From positions 40,089 through 104,088 of the forward strand of contig NZ_JACGCJ010000006.1 in the NCBI RefSeq assembly GCF_021030645.1: DNA of 64,000 nucleotides. The letters run 5' to 3'. This document shows, piece after piece, positions 45,108 through 53,610 of the stretch; the stretch's first letter is position 1, and each line of letters opens with the position of its first letter. The notes beneath the pieces are model-generated. The model was not told the origin of the DNA. It saw only the letters and a program-made list of their open reading frames with translations, and ran no database searches. This DNA comes from Agrilactobacillus fermenti. GTDB taxonomy: Bacteria; Bacillota; Bacilli; Lactobacillales; Lactobacillaceae. Position numbers and translations under genes: made by a program.

Positions 45108-46637
45108 TTAATAGTCTAAAGACCTGTTTAACATGACGCCTTGAGAAGCATAGAAGTCATCCACTTGCTTAAAAAGTGTATCGCTGATAAGCCAGTCCAA
45201 TTCTGGATCGCCTTGAATAGCTAGAACTAATGGTAACAAAATTTGGACCCAGCTACGTGCCCGCATAGTCTGCAAGGGACTGCTCTTAGGTTGATAAAAA
45301 ACAGGGTCCGCGACTGAACCGATTATTTTTATAAATTCAGCATTCGTGAGTTGAGGACTCTCCTCGAGCTCTAATAACATGTTCAAAATGGTCTCTGATT
45401 CGGTCCCGTAGAACGGCGTGTGCATATTGTTGAAAACCGAAATTAATGTCGGCGCTAATTCTGTTAATCGCTGTTTAGGATAATGATCGTTGTTAACTGC
45501 CGTTCCTAAAAGCGTTAACGCTGCACTCAATGGCGGCAGATCGTCGTTCCATCCTACTGGTAACATGACCCGTTCTTTACGTGCATATTGTGTGGCTACG
45601 TCAAAAATCTGACGTCGCTGTTGCACTGTCAAAATAGCATTGGAAACCATCTCTGAAATCTCATCACGGTTCAACATGTTTTCTAGAAGCCCTGCCGCAT
45701 GTGTCCGCGTCGCAATCCAGTGTTCCGCTTCATCTGTAACATGCGACAGCACTAATTCGTTATCAAGAATGGTTTGCACCACATGTTTGACCTGTTCCTC
45801 CGTCAACCGAGCTGCTTGAATTATTTGATAGGCCTCATGCTGTGCTTTAGGCGCTTTTGCACTGATTTCCGTCAACCGCTGGGTCAAGTCGGCATCTGTT
45901 ATCGGAGTTGTGTGAGATTCATCTTGATTGATTGCTTGTTTGATCATGAACTGTCCCAATTTGTCCTGATTTTCTTTCGACAATGGCCGATGATTTAAAA
46001 TAGATTGTACTATCTCAGGATTATCTTTTAGAAAGTTATCCACTTCTTGATGGTCTGGGTCCAAATCTAATTCTAGTGCGGCCTCTTCTTCTTGATCTTG
46101 CTTTGGAAACAACACAACTTTTTGACTTTGTTTCGTTTGCTGCTGGTTAGCGTTAAACTGGGCTGTCAGCCGACTATTGATTCGATCCTTATTAAACGGT
46201 GCACCCTCGCCATCTTCCTCGCCGCGCGAATCTTCCAGACGACTTGCCCCGCGACCGGTCACACAGTAAGGCCCTGTTATTTGCTGAGACCCCGACATCG
46301 TCAAAACATCTTCTAGGTGAATTAAATGCCGCCAATCATCACCAAAATCGTAGGTATAGATTAAATTACTCTGGGTTATGATCGATTGCACTGAAATTTT
46401 GTCTTCAGAAACTTGATTAGCTAGATCTGAATCTGATGCCGGGCCATAATGCCGTTTGAGTGCACGCGTCTCATGAAAATCATGCAAGTGAGCATCATCC
46501 CAATCAAAAGCGATTTGAATAACTGTGTGTAAGTCAGCCAAAGTCATATTACCCGGGACAATAATTCGGCGCCATACTGGGGGATGGAAACCTTCTAACG
46601 TGATTTTTAATTGTAAATTTTCGTCATTTCTAGCCAC
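45108..46637 (-). CDS. pRiA4b ORF-3-like domain protein
   Basis: 509 aa. The N-terminal ~150 residues (LKITLEGFHPPVWRRIIVPG, LADLHTVIQIAFDWDDAHLH, YTYDFGDDWRHLIHLEDVL) are a clear plasmid pRiA4b ORF-3 domain. The remainder is a long helical region without a recognised domain. Function unknown; the family is found on plasmids and chromosomes. No clear operon partner. Confidence 0.88.
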   Translation of the reverse strand: MARNDENLQLKITLEGFHPPVWRRIIVPGNMTLADLHTVIQIAFDWDDAHLHDFHETRALKRHYGPASDSDLANQVSEDKISVQSIITQSNLIYTYDFGDDWRHLIHLEDVLTMSGSQQITGPYCVTGRGASRLEDSRGEEDGEGAPFNKDRINSRLTAQFNANQQQTKQSQKVVLFPKQDQEEEAALELDLDPDHQEVDNFLKDNPEIVQSILNHRPLSKENQDKLGQFMIKQAINQDESHTTPITDADLTQRLTEISAKAPKAQHEAYQIIQAARLTEEQVKHVVQTILDNELVLSHVTDEAEHWIATRTHAAGLLENMLNRDEISEMVSNAILTVQQRRQIFDVATQYARKERVMLPVGWNDDLPPLSAALTLLGTAVNNDHYPKQRLTELAPTLISVFNNMHTPFYGTESETILNMLLELEESPQLTNAEFIKIIGSVADPVFYQPKSSPLQTMRARSWVQILLPLVLAIQGDPELDWLISDTLFKQVDDFYASQGVMLNRSLDY

Positions 46638-46752
46638 AGCAATCCAGCTCCTTTACGTGTCTAACTATTTAAATTTAGTCATCGATATCTCCTCTCATTA
46701 TAACTGACTTTACGTGTAATCTTTAAAAATTACTGGAAATAACTTAGATTTA

Positions 46753-46787
46753 ACACTCGGCTGCTGACCGCTTTTTGTCGCACTCTG
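46753..46787 (+). repeat. Right-end fragment of the interspersed repeat
   Basis: CACTCGGCTGCTGACCGC followed by TTTTTGTCGCACTCTG matches the right 35 bp of the consensus; the rest is absent. Confidence 0.7.
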
Positions 46788-46788
46788 T

Positions 46789-47154
46789 TTAAAATCGTTC
46801 TCTTTGAAACTGGAAATCAAAACAGCCTTCTACGTGGTACAGCTCGCTTGATGTTAAGCCTTCGCCTGTTTCATCATAGTTGGCCATTTGGATTAAGGTA
46901 ATGTGAAATACGATCTCAAGCTGGTCCAGCAATAAATCATTACTCTCATCATCACTCTCCATGACGATTTGATGGACAATGCGCCGCTGTCTGCGTTTAC
47001 GCAAAAAAATAGGTAAGAAAGCTAATGGTATGCCAATCACCGCGATAATGAAGGGCAGAGCTGGCACCTGTAAATTAGCCAATACTACGACACCGACGCT
47101 GAGCAGTAAGCCACCAATCGTCAGCATATAATCATGTTCTTGAGGTACAGTCAT
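46789..47154 (-). CDS. Membrane protein with two N-terminal helices and acidic cytoplasmic tail
   Basis: 121 aa. Two hydrophobic segments (residues about 9-30 and 33-50) are followed by a basic RKRRQRR stop-transfer sequence and a soluble acidic domain (ESDDESNDLLLDQLE). The repeat fragment abuts its stop codon. Unknown function. Confidence 0.55.
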   Translation of the reverse strand: MTVPQEHDYMLTIGGLLLSVGVVVLANLQVPALPFIIAVIGIPLAFLPIFLRKRRQRRIVHQIVMESDDESNDLLLDQLEIVFHITLIQMANYDETGEGLTSSELYHVEGCFDFQFQRERF

Positions 47155-47197
47155 TATTCGTTCTCCTTTGCTGATTTAATTACAGATATTCGTTGTT

Positions 47198-47316
47198 TAA
47201 ACGTGTTCCAAAAGGCAACGCCCTCACCTAACGAAGAATGACTTAAATGGAAAAACCACCATTTATCGTCATTCTTGTTAGTGCTTAGGCGCTGATCACC
47301 TTTTGTCTCACTCTCT
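47198..47316 (+). repeat. Interspersed palindromic repeat, full-length
   Basis: Begins AAACGTGTTCCAAAAGGC and ends CACCTTTTGTCTCACTCT; internal complementary blocks conserved with the variant GAAGAATGAC / GTCATTC arms, i.e. compensatory change relative to other copies. Confidence 0.85.
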
Positions 47317-47534
47317 AAATATATTACTTAAAGTTTACGCCCTAACGACTATCCTTGGAAATTATTTATTTTAACGTCCAGATTCTGTAATTAACGTCGT
47401 TTTTTGCATCATTAAGGTTGTGTATTCTACGTTAAACACAGATTAGCGACTTTCAAAACAAAACGACCGCTCGACTAAATATCCGATTTATACTTAATTT
47501 AGATTTCAAGCGAAGCTGAAAGGAATGAGCTTAA

Positions 47535-47720
47535 ATGAGAAAAATAAATTATATGGGCGCTAGCATGATCGCAGCATTGTTTATCTGGGTAAGTTTCAGT
47601 AACATTCTAAAGCCAGTTCATGGCTTGAAGTTGCTGGCAAATGTCGTTAGTTTAGTTATTTTTGCAGGATTATTGATTACTTTCCTTATCAAATCTCATC
47701 GTCAGTCTGCCTATAATTAA
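47535..47720 (+). CDS. Small 61-aa membrane protein
   Basis: Two predicted membrane helices (MIAALFIWVSFSNIL and LANVVSLVIFAGLLITFLI) and a basic C-terminus. AAAGGAATGAG lies upstream. Followed after 15 bp by the 113-aa gene. Confidence 0.55.
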   Translation: MRKINYMGASMIAALFIWVSFSNILKPVHGLKLLANVVSLVIFAGLLITFLIKSHRQSAYN

Positions 47721-47735
47721 AGGAGTTGTGCGCGT

Positions 47736-48077
47736 ATGAAAGCATTATACAAAGGTCACCCCGCAGATGTCTGGCAAATCAGTCGAACCAATGTACGTCC
47801 AGATTGGGTCAAACTGGCTTTCGCAGAACATTATCTTTATTGGCTTGATAATCATTTATGTATTTTGATCAGTGGCTTGAAACCTTCGATGACTAAGAAT
47901 TTAAAACTTGGTGCTGTGGGCACAATTGGCGGCGGCTTTGCTGGTTATGATATGTATACTGTGGGATATTTAGGCGATTTCCTAGATGCCACAAATCATC
48001 GCGTCATCTCCAAAAAAACTTTCTCCAAGAAATATCAGTTGCTAAAAGATACGTCTGCCAGTCAAACTGAAATATGA
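47736..48077 (+). CDS. Uncharacterised 113-aa protein
   Basis: No recognised domain; contains a moderately hydrophobic glycine-rich centre (LGAVGTIGGGFAGYDMYTVG) and basic C-terminal part. AAAGGAG lies 10 nt before the ATG. Likely an operon with the small membrane gene before it and ended by the terminator at 48084. Confidence 0.6.
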   Translation: MKALYKGHPADVWQISRTNVRPDWVKLAFAEHYLYWLDNHLCILISGLKPSMTKNLKLGAVGTIGGGFAGYDMYTVGYLGDFLDATNHRVISKKTFSKKYQLLKDTSASQTEI

Positions 48078-48083
48078 ATGCTT

Positions 48084-48125
48084 AATTTTAAACCCTCTGA
48101 AGTTAAATTCAGGGGGTTTTTTAAG
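48084..48125 (+). terminator. Terminator, upstream copy of a duplicated pair
   Basis: AACCCTCTGAA-GTTAAA-TTCAGGGGGTTTTTT hairpin. Nearly identical in sequence to 48897-48937, including flanking AATTTTAAA and AAG, so the two form a direct repeat around the toxin-antitoxin genes. Confidence 0.85.
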
Positions 48126-48270
48126 CTGTCTAAAAGATATTAAAACAACGTTGATGACAACTAAAACAATTGACATTTTTTATCCAACCTTGCATCAATA
48201 CAGCAAAACATTAAGTAATCATAATATTCCTAAAGATTGAATATTTTTTATTATATAATATAATTAGCTT

Positions 48271-48630
48271 ATGAAAAAAGTAACTTTTGAAAGCTATCGG
48301 CGACCCAATGGTCATGATGAATTCGTGGAGTGGCTATCAAAAATACCTACCAAGGATAGTGCTAAATTATTGCGCGTAATTCATGAAACTGAGGAAAATG
48401 GTTTATTAGTTACCCAGCGATTACAGTGGATAAAAAAATTAGATACTAACCTGTACGAATTACGAAGTAAAGTCAGTTCAAATATTCAACGTGCACTTTA
48501 TTTCCATGTTGACGGTACACGATATATCATTACACATGGTTTTACAAAAAAGCAGAACAAAACGCCACTTAGTCAAATCCAACACGGCAAAACACTTAGA
48601 AAGGAATGGTTCGATAATGAAAATAGATGA
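48271..48630 (+). CDS. HigB/RelE-like toxin (Gp49 family)
   Basis: 119 aa basic protein. LRVIHETEENGLLV, LYELRSKVSSNIQRALYFHV and IITHGFTKKQNKTP are typical of phage-derived Gp49-like HigB toxins, which act as ribosome-dependent mRNA interferases. Overlaps the antitoxin gene by 14 nt. Toxin-first order is usual for HigBA. The region upstream is very AT-rich. Confidence 0.9.
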   Translation: MKKVTFESYRRPNGHDEFVEWLSKIPTKDSAKLLRVIHETEENGLLVTQRLQWIKKLDTNLYELRSKVSSNIQRALYFHVDGTRYIITHGFTKKQNKTPLSQIQHGKTLRKEWFDNENR

Positions 48631-48883
48631 TCTAATTGCGGAAAAACGTCAAGATCCTGAATTTGATCAAACCTATAAAGAGGCAGGCGAAAAACTAGCA
48701 ACGGCTGTGGCACTTTATCACGCTCGAGAGAATGCTGGTTTGACGCAAGCAGAATTAGCTGAACGCGCCCATACAACTCAAGCTACCATTGCCAAAATTG
48801 AACGTGGTGATAATGTCTCATTTGAGAAGTTACAGGCCATTGCTCATGCACTAGGCAAAACATTAATAGTCAGTTTCGTGTAA
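48617..48883 (+). CDS. HigA-like antitoxin, XRE-family HTH
   Basis: 88 aa. The HTH is ALYHARENAGLTQAELAERA followed by TTQATIAKIERGDNVSFEKL. It neutralises the toxin and autoregulates the operon. Start at ATG 48617 inside the end of the toxin gene; AAAGGAATGG lies upstream. Confidence 0.9.
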   Translation: MKIDDLIAEKRQDPEFDQTYKEAGEKLATAVALYHARENAGLTQAELAERAHTTQATIAKIERGDNVSFEKLQAIAHALGKTLIVSFV

Positions 48884-48896
48884 TTATAAAATAGTG

Positions 48897-48937
48897 AATT
48901 TTAAACCCTCTGAAGTTAAATTCGGAGGGTTTTTAAG
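48897..48937 (+). terminator. Terminator, downstream copy of the duplicated pair
   Basis: AACCCTCTGAA-GTTAAA-TTCGGAGGGTTTTT hairpin, a direct repeat of 48084-48125 with two substitutions. Confidence 0.85.
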
Positions 48938-48966
48938 TTAGTCAGAGATTTCAATGATTACTTTTT

Positions 48967-49155
48967 TCACGATTGGTGATCATTAGGCCGCTTAATCTGG
49001 ACTGAGGCATAGACCAATTGCATTGCTGCGACAATAACCAATAATATGGTACTGATCAAGTTATGTCTAAAAAGTGCATTCAGAACCAGTAAAAACAATA
49101 TTAATGAAACATAAAAACTGATATCTTTGTAAAAATATCTATTCAACTTTATCAT
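48967..49155 (-). CDS. Small 62-aa membrane protein
   Basis: Two predicted membrane helices (YVSLILFLLVLNALF and ISTILLVIVAAMQLVYASV), basic ends. AGGGGG lies before the ATG. Unknown function. Confidence 0.5.
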   Translation of the reverse strand: MIKLNRYFYKDISFYVSLILFLLVLNALFRHNLISTILLVIVAAMQLVYASVQIKRPNDHQS

Positions 49156-49331
49156 CTATAATCCCCCTTAATTGTCCCTAATACAACACACTTCTTAATT
49201 ATAGATGCTCATTGAGATAGTAGTTTATATAATTTTAAACGTCGCTATATTGTGTTTAGCGTCTTAAGGACAGACTAAAAGCACGGTCAAAATTTGCTCT
49301 GGCTGTGTTTTAATTTGATCTATTTCACTTT

Positions 49332-50444
49332 TCAAGTACCTAGTTTTTGTTTGACCTTTAATAAATATCCCATGGCAACTATCCCAACGCCAATAAAACT
49401 TAACCCAATGAACGTGAATAGCTGCTGCCGCGGCGTTGATGGCATGTGCTTAGGTATCGCTTGCGCAGGCGCCAGGATATGCACCGACAAATACTGTTGG
49501 CCCAACTTACCTTGAGCACTCGCTGCTTCAACTTTTAAGCGGTAGTGCCCTGGCTTCAGATAAGGCAATTGTGGCACAAACGTAAAAGTTTCATTAGCTG
49601 CCACTGCCTGCCCTGCTTGAGTTGTTCGTGCCTTAACTTTACCTGACTGATAAAAAGTATAACGAAACTGCGGGGCTTGAATGTTGACTGGATTATGGTT
49701 TGTGGCCACAAAACGCAAGCCATGAACATTGGCCGCCTGCAAAAAGCCGTCATCATAATGAAAGTTGGGTGTCAAAACGTGCTGGATTCGGATAGGATTA
49801 AGGTGCTTGGATTGCCCATGATTGATAATCACGGTTACAGGAATTTTTTGTGACAAATCAGCTTCACTCAAGACACCAATTTTCTTGGCATCTTTGGAAG
49901 TGATGATGATATTTCCCGTAAAGGTGCCTGATACTTGCGTCTTGGGCACTTTGACGCGCAAGCGAACAGTTTTAGGCCGTTCAGATGCGGTTATTAATCG
50001 CTTTTTTTGAGGAAAGAATGACGTAAAATTTGGTTGTGCCTGTTTATTCTGCAGCAAAATCGCTTTTCGATCATCCATAGACAAATTTGGCAGGGTCGTT
50101 TCACCTCTAACACTAATTTGAATCGCATTAGCTCCACCGAACTCAAAATTAGAATAGTCACTTTCGGTCGATTCTTGACGCACAACAAGTTGCAATTGCA
50201 AACTTTGCCCTGAATTTAGCCGTAATTGGTAACCATCATTTAAGATACACGTTTGGGGACCGATTGGTTTGACCGTCAGTCCACTAATGACCTGTGGCGT
50301 CTCTTCCCCGGAAATTTGATCACTAAAGCTGGTCCAAGGCTGACTCTGATCGTCATCGCTATCGGCATAACTTAATGACTGCCCTAGCAATTCAAAGATT
50401 ACTGCCAGTGCCGCGACCACGAAAAAATTCACAATACGTTTCAT
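49332..50444 (-). CDS. Membrane-anchored surface protein, DUF916/DUF3324-like (paralogue A)
   Basis: 370 aa. N-terminal signal peptide (FFVVAALAVIFELLGQSLSYA), two beta-rich regions, and a C-terminal membrane helix (LFTFIGLSFIGVGIVAMGYL) with a KVKQK tail. The layout and pieces such as KVPKTQVSGTFTGNIII and AANETFTFVPQLPYLKPGHY resemble DUF916 followed by DUF3324, the WxL-interacting proteins, but no WxL protein is seen here. Clearly paralogous to 52474-53601. Last gene of the ABC cassette. Confidence 0.75.
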   Translation of the reverse strand: MKRIVNFFVVAALAVIFELLGQSLSYADSDDDQSQPWTSFSDQISGEETPQVISGLTVKPIGPQTCILNDGYQLRLNSGQSLQLQLVVRQESTESDYSNFEFGGANAIQISVRGETTLPNLSMDDRKAILLQNKQAQPNFTSFFPQKKRLITASERPKTVRLRVKVPKTQVSGTFTGNIIITSKDAKKIGVLSEADLSQKIPVTVIINHGQSKHLNPIRIQHVLTPNFHYDDGFLQAANVHGLRFVATNHNPVNIQAPQFRYTFYQSGKVKARTTQAGQAVAANETFTFVPQLPYLKPGHYRLKVEAASAQGKLGQQYLSVHILAPAQAIPKHMPSTPRQQLFTFIGLSFIGVGIVAMGYLLKVKQKLGT

Positions 50445-50473
50445 GACAGCCCCTCCTCATCTCAATGGCGCCT

Positions 50474-51589
50474 TCAAGCTTTCTTGATTGCTAAGTGCGT
50501 GCGCCAGCGCAATCCAACAATGACTATAAGCAAGGTTAATAAAATTACCAGTTGCTGCATACCCCAAAGCGGCTCATAGCCAGATAGCGCTATTAAGTAC
50601 CGGTTGGCAAGGCTAGCCTAAGGAAAGAACTGCTGGAATGTACCAGTGCCAATAAATAAACTGCTCATCAAAGGTACTGCAAAAATAACGCCGCCAAAGA
50701 CGATACTGCTTTGTTTGAATCGTAAGGCCAGCCAAGTCACCAGCTGGCTGAGTACGCATATCCATAAAATCAAAAGAAGCAACAGGCTAACTAAGTTCAG
50801 CCCTAAAGTCACCGACAGCGTCTGGCCAAACAAGCGCGTCTCCCCAAGTGGGTACCCAAACATAACTAATGGCTGACCCATAACGGCTGGGAAACCAATC
50901 AGACCTAGGCATAAAATCAACAATAGGCCTAATAATACCCTCACTTGCAACTGTTGTTTGATGCGAAAGAAGCGTTGACGCGAGACCGGTAAAGTATATA
51001 AGAAACGAATATTATCTCGTTCAAAATCACGTGTGATCAAATCAAAAATCGCAAAAATGCCTAAGATCAAAAATAACAAGGCCCCGTAGTTACTAAAGAA
51101 ATAATTGCTGAAGCCATTCATAGTTGTCGCCAGACTAAAGTCCAAACAAGGCGCATTTTTCTGGGCTAATAAGTGGTATTTGCGCACAGAAGCCGCGACT
51201 GTTGCCGCCGAGAGACCGGCTATACGGAGCTTTTTATTATGCCGCGTCAAACTTTGATAGCTCTGCCAAAAGACTAAATACTGCTGGGTCAAACCTTGTT
51301 CATCTGGATTTGCGGAACTGAGATTTGTAACTAAGGTGTCTAGGTGTTGTAATAAATTTTCCGAGTTTGTTTGTTCACTAAGACTTAGTTGCTTTTGCTT
51401 CTGCAATAACCGCGCTTGATTACGCAACTGCGTCTGCCAAGAAATCAATTGACTGATCTCCTGCTGCTTGGCCTGCTTATCATGCTGTTGTGCAGATAAA
51501 TAAAAGCCAAAAACCAGACCCAATAAGACCAACACCAGGAGCAGCCAACGACCATTTTTAAGATAGCGTGTCCATTCAAAGCGTCTCAT
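50474..51589 (-). pseudogene. ABC-2 type permease with in-frame amber stop (second permease of the cassette)
   Basis: Frame opens at ATG 51589 (MRRFEW; GGAG 9 nt upstream) and runs to TAG at 50618-50620 (323 aa). After the TAG the same frame continues for 47 more codons: residues ASLANRYLIALSGYEPLW, then a hydrophobic helix GMQQLVILLTLLIVIVGLRW and a basic tail to TGA at 50474-50476. This supplies the last membrane helix expected by analogy with the permease at 53611-54852. It is therefore probably a recent nonsense mutation (for example CAG to TAG), a readthrough case, or a sequencing error. One large extracytoplasmic loop (about 140 aa) follows TM1. Overlaps the ATPase gene by 14 nt. Confidence 0.75.
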
Positions 51590-52469
51590 GAGCATCTTCT
51601 CCAAATATGCGGAAATACAACTCATCTGTTGTTTCCGTAGTGCGTTCTTCATCTAATAGTTCAATACCATTGGCTTTGGTCCAAGTGACAAGTTGCTGGT
51701 GCTGACTAGCTGATAGATCAACGCTTAATTTATGTGGCTGTTTCAAACTTGCCGCTAAGTCTTGCGCTGCCAAATATTGCTGGACTGGGTGAACATCGGT
51801 AAAAACCAAATCATAATGCTGTTTGTCTTGCCGTAATGTACTGGCAGCCACCAACTGACCCTCGTGTAGAAAAATCACTTGGTCCGTTAATTGATCAATT
51901 TGGGCTAAATTATGCGATGAAAAAAGAATCGTCGTCCCTTGCTGATAAAGTTCCTGTAAAATCTGTTGGACTGTTCGAACCGCTACTGGATCTAGCCCAT
52001 TGAGCGGCTCGTCTAAGAGTAATAATTTGGGCTTGGGCAAAATCGCCAGCAAGAATAGTAAATGTTGTTTCATCCCTAAGGAATAGGCCGCAACTTTCTT
52101 GTGTATATAGGCCGTCATATCTAACCGTGCCAACAATTGGTCCACTTCCGATTGGGGTAGACCATAGACATCTTGGACCAGTCGTACATGAGCTGCACCA
52201 GATAAATCATTGAACAACACTCGATTATCCTGCAAGTAAGTCATTTGCTTAAAAATCGCCGCATCTGTGTTGCTGTGATCAAATACTTTGACCGAGCCAC
52301 TATCAGGTTTCAATAAATTTGTAATAATATTGAGCAATGTTGATTTCCCTGAACCATTGGGCGCGACCAAGGCCAATATTTTGGGTGTCTGAATTTGTAG
52401 ATCAATTGCTTGCAAAACCTGATGGGTGCCAAATCTTTTCGTCACTTGTTGTAAATCTAAAATCGTCAT
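51576..52469 (-). CDS. ABC transporter ATP-binding protein of the ABC-2 export cassette
   Basis: 297 aa. Walker A APNGSGKST, signature YSLGMKQHLLF (the form seen in CcmA/BcrA-like exporters), Walker B KLLLLDEPLNGLDP and the switch His in LFSSHNLAQ. A C-terminal extension of ~90 residues follows the core domain. It presumably powers both permeases. Starts 4 bp after the upstream surface-protein gene ends. Confidence 0.92.
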   Translation of the reverse strand: MTILDLQQVTKRFGTHQVLQAIDLQIQTPKILALVAPNGSGKSTLLNIITNLLKPDSGSVKVFDHSNTDAAIFKQMTYLQDNRVLFNDLSGAAHVRLVQDVYGLPQSEVDQLLARLDMTAYIHKKVAAYSLGMKQHLLFLLAILPKPKLLLLDEPLNGLDPVAVRTVQQILQELYQQGTTILFSSHNLAQIDQLTDQVIFLHEGQLVAASTLRQDKQHYDLVFTDVHPVQQYLAAQDLAASLKQPHKLSVDLSASQHQQLVTWTKANGIELLDEERTTETTDELYFRIFGEDAHETL

Positions 52470-52473
52470 ATTA

Positions 52474-53601
52474 TCACTCGCCTATCTTCTTACGCCAAAT
52501 CACTAAATACCCACCGCTGATCAATCCTAGTCCGACTAGACTACTACCGAGTATCGTTGCCCAGTTCTGAGTCACATTCATGCTTGATGTCATCGACTGA
52601 CCCAATTTCCCACCGGTTGGTATTTTAACGGTAAGCCGCTGCGTCTCCAGCTGGCCACTGAGGCTTTGAGTATCGATCCGTAACTGATAGCTGCCTGGAT
52701 TTAAATATGGTACTAACGGCACAAAACTAAAAGTTTCGTTAGCTGCCAGCGCATCTCCAGTTTGGATAGATTGTGCCACCAACTTCCCCCGCTGATAAAA
52801 ACGATAATGCAGTTTGGGCTTAGAAATTGCGATTGGATTCGGATTCATGGCAATTAGCCGTAACCCATGCACATTAGTCGCTTGTAAAAAGCCATCATTA
52901 TAATTATGTGTGTCCGTCAAAGCCCGTTTAAATTGCAGTGGTTTCAGTTTTTGAGGCTGACCGCTATTAATCATAATTGTCACTGGTATCCGTTGATCGC
53001 GACCATTTGAAGTCAGCACGCCCATTTCATGCATATCTCTGAAATGAAAAATCAAATTTCCCGTGAAAGTACCGGTCTTAACATTTCGCGGTACCCGTAC
53101 TGGTAGCTCGACCTGCTGGGGTTCAGCCGTAACCTCAAGATTCTGGGCATCTTTAGGAAAAAACATGTCAAAGTTTGGCTGCTTTCTATTATTTTGATAA
53201 TAAGCATCCTTTTGATCACTGACTGCTAAATTGGGCGTTGTGGTCACGCTGCGTGTGCTTAATTGCACGTATGTTTCATCTGGCATATCATCAGTATTAC
53301 TTGAAACTGCTTCTTGAGCAATGGTAAATACTAAACGGGTTTGCTGACCCGGTTTTAACTGCAGTTGGTAACCTTGTGTTGTTCCCGACTGTACAATGCC
53401 ACTTTTGGGTCGAAGTAGTTTGATTCTCGCATGATCAACAACAACTTGACCACTGGACGACTGGCTTTGAGCACTGGACCAAGGCGTTGCTGCCGCATCT
53501 CCGAGTGCTGCTTGGGCCGGTTGTACCGGACCGTAAGTTGATCCTAAAAAAGTTAGGCCTACTAAAATTAAGCACATTAAAGCAAGTTTAATTTTCCGCA
53601 T
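52474..53601 (-). CDS. Membrane-anchored surface protein, DUF916/DUF3324-like (paralogue B)
   Basis: 375 aa with signal peptide (ALMCLILVGLTFLGSTYG), beta-rich body and C-terminal helix (ATILGSSLVGLGLISGGYLV) with RKKIGE tail. It shares with paralogue A the order and motifs: YQLQLKPGQQTRLVFTI, VPRNVKTGTFTGNLIFHF, HNYNDGFLQATNVHGLRLIA, and AANETFSFVPLVPYLNPGSY. Lies between permease 1 and the ATPase, so exporter and surface protein are produced together. Confidence 0.75.
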   Translation of the reverse strand: MRKIKLALMCLILVGLTFLGSTYGPVQPAQAALGDAAATPWSSAQSQSSSGQVVVDHARIKLLRPKSGIVQSGTTQGYQLQLKPGQQTRLVFTIAQEAVSSNTDDMPDETYVQLSTRSVTTTPNLAVSDQKDAYYQNNRKQPNFDMFFPKDAQNLEVTAEPQQVELPVRVPRNVKTGTFTGNLIFHFRDMHEMGVLTSNGRDQRIPVTIMINSGQPQKLKPLQFKRALTDTHNYNDGFLQATNVHGLRLIAMNPNPIAISKPKLHYRFYQRGKLVAQSIQTGDALAANETFSFVPLVPYLNPGSYQLRIDTQSLSGQLETQRLTVKIPTGGKLGQSMTSSMNVTQNWATILGSSLVGLGLISGGYLVIWRKKIGE

Positions 53602-53610
53602 GTCCCCACC

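Noticed and set aside
49332..53601. Calling the two surface proteins WxL proteins
   Set aside because: No WxL motif or C-terminal WxL domain; both end in a membrane helix with basic tail, as in the interacting partner proteins.
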